A DNA stretch of 23,136 bases from NCBI GenBank assembly GCA_937958315.1, contig CALFGH010000002.1, positions 1 through 23,136 of the forward strand. The letters run 5' to 3'. Position numbers and translations under genes: made by a program. The DNA is from an uncultured Collinsella sp. Lineage in GTDB: Bacteria; Actinomycetota; Coriobacteriia; Coriobacteriales; Coriobacteriaceae. The notes under the pieces were generated by a model that saw only the letters and a list, made by a program, of their open reading frames with translations, did no database searches and had not been told where the DNA came from. Shown here in pieces: positions 22,918 through 23,136 of the stretch. Position 1 is the first letter of the stretch, and each line of letters starts with the position of its first letter.

Positions 22918-23136
22918 ATGAAAGGCATTATCCTCGCCGGGGGCTCCGGCACTCGCCTCTACCCGCTCACGCTCGTCACGTCTAAGCAGCTGCTGCCGGT
23001 CTACGACAAGCCCATGATCTACTACCCGCTTAGCACCCTCATGCTGGCGGGCATCCGGGACATCCTGGTCATCTCCACGCCGACCGACCTGCCCAACTTC
23101 GAGCGCCTGCTCGGGGACGGCTCGCGCTACGGCGTG
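22918..23136 (+). CDS. rfbA: Glucose-1-phosphate thymidylyltransferase, N-terminal part (cut by window edge)
   Basis: The first 73 residues are visible: MKGIILAGGSGTRLYPLT, then SKQLLPVYDKPMIYYPLS, the dTTP- and sugar-phosphate-binding loops of RfbA/RmlA. It makes dTDP-glucose, the first step to dTDP-L-rhamnose. AGAGG lies about 8 bases before the ATG, and the gene begins 3 bases after the DUF2304 stop, so it is in that operon. Codons here are strongly G/C-ending, unlike the two genes before it. The rest, and probably rfbB/C/D, lies beyond the right edge. Confidence 0.93.
   Translation, partial: MKGIILAGGSGTRLYPLTLVTSKQLLPVYDKPMIYYPLSTLMLAGIRDILVISTPTDLPNFERLLGDGSRYGV

Noticed and set aside
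1..23136. tRNA, rRNA, CRISPR array, insertion sequence or prophage
   Set aside because: Reading both strands I found no spaced short repeats, transposase or integrase motifs, and no tRNA- or rRNA-like stretch.

Overview
The window looks like part of a surface-polysaccharide and cell-wall locus from a Gram-positive gut actinobacterium, probably a Coriobacteriia member such as Collinsella. The reasons are a sortase-type C-terminus (MPKTGD, then a membrane helix and basic residues), a secreted amidase/glucosaminidase autolysin, LicD-type transferases, frequent GTG and TTG starts, and GC-rich genes interrupted by AT-rich ones. The species is an inference; no rRNA, tRNA or other marker gene is present.

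Layout. 1-741: C-terminal part of a Ser/Asp/Gly-rich cell-wall-anchored protein, with a terminator. 943-2739: an AAA-ATPase-like/DUF1703 protein that has lost key residues of both active sites. 2749-3768 (-): a family 2 glycosyltransferase (GT2). 4006-5346 (+): a polytopic membrane protein of unknown function. 5343-6597 (-): a second GT2 and a possible 49-residue membrane protein. 6598-6944: divergent promoter region with a 17-bp inverted repeat. 6945-9734 (+): the autolysin, whose central repeats differ in codon use from the rest of the gene. 9799-12403 (-): an AT-rich acyltransferase and a Wzx-type flippase. 12665-19576 (+): a tight seven-gene operon. 19693-20610 (-): a GT2. 20781-21800 (+): a second acyltransferase. 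21851-22914 (+): a GT2/DUF2304 pair resembling GacI/GacJ. 22918-end: the start of rfbA (glucose-1-phosphate thymidylyltransferase, dTDP-rhamnose pathway).

The most interesting part is the 12665-19576 operon. It encodes a TarI/IspD-type cytidylyltransferase, an extended SDR, a GT2, a class V PLP aminotransferase, a TagD-type cytidylyltransferase fused to a Gfo/Idh/MocA oxidoreductase-like domain, and two LicD phosphotransferases. Two CDP-forming enzymes and two LicD proteins suggest two CDP-activated phospho-alcohols, at least one possibly amino-substituted, transferred onto a surface glycan. No PEP mutase and no LicA/LicB-like genes are visible, so neither the known phosphonate route nor the known phosphocholine route is present within the window. 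The substrate is unknown.

Together the genes would build (GT2s, rfbA, GacI/GacJ-like pair), export (flippase), decorate (LicD proteins, acyltransferases) and remodel (autolysin) the cell envelope. No clear Wzy polymerase or ABC exporter is visible, so the locus probably continues beyond the right edge.
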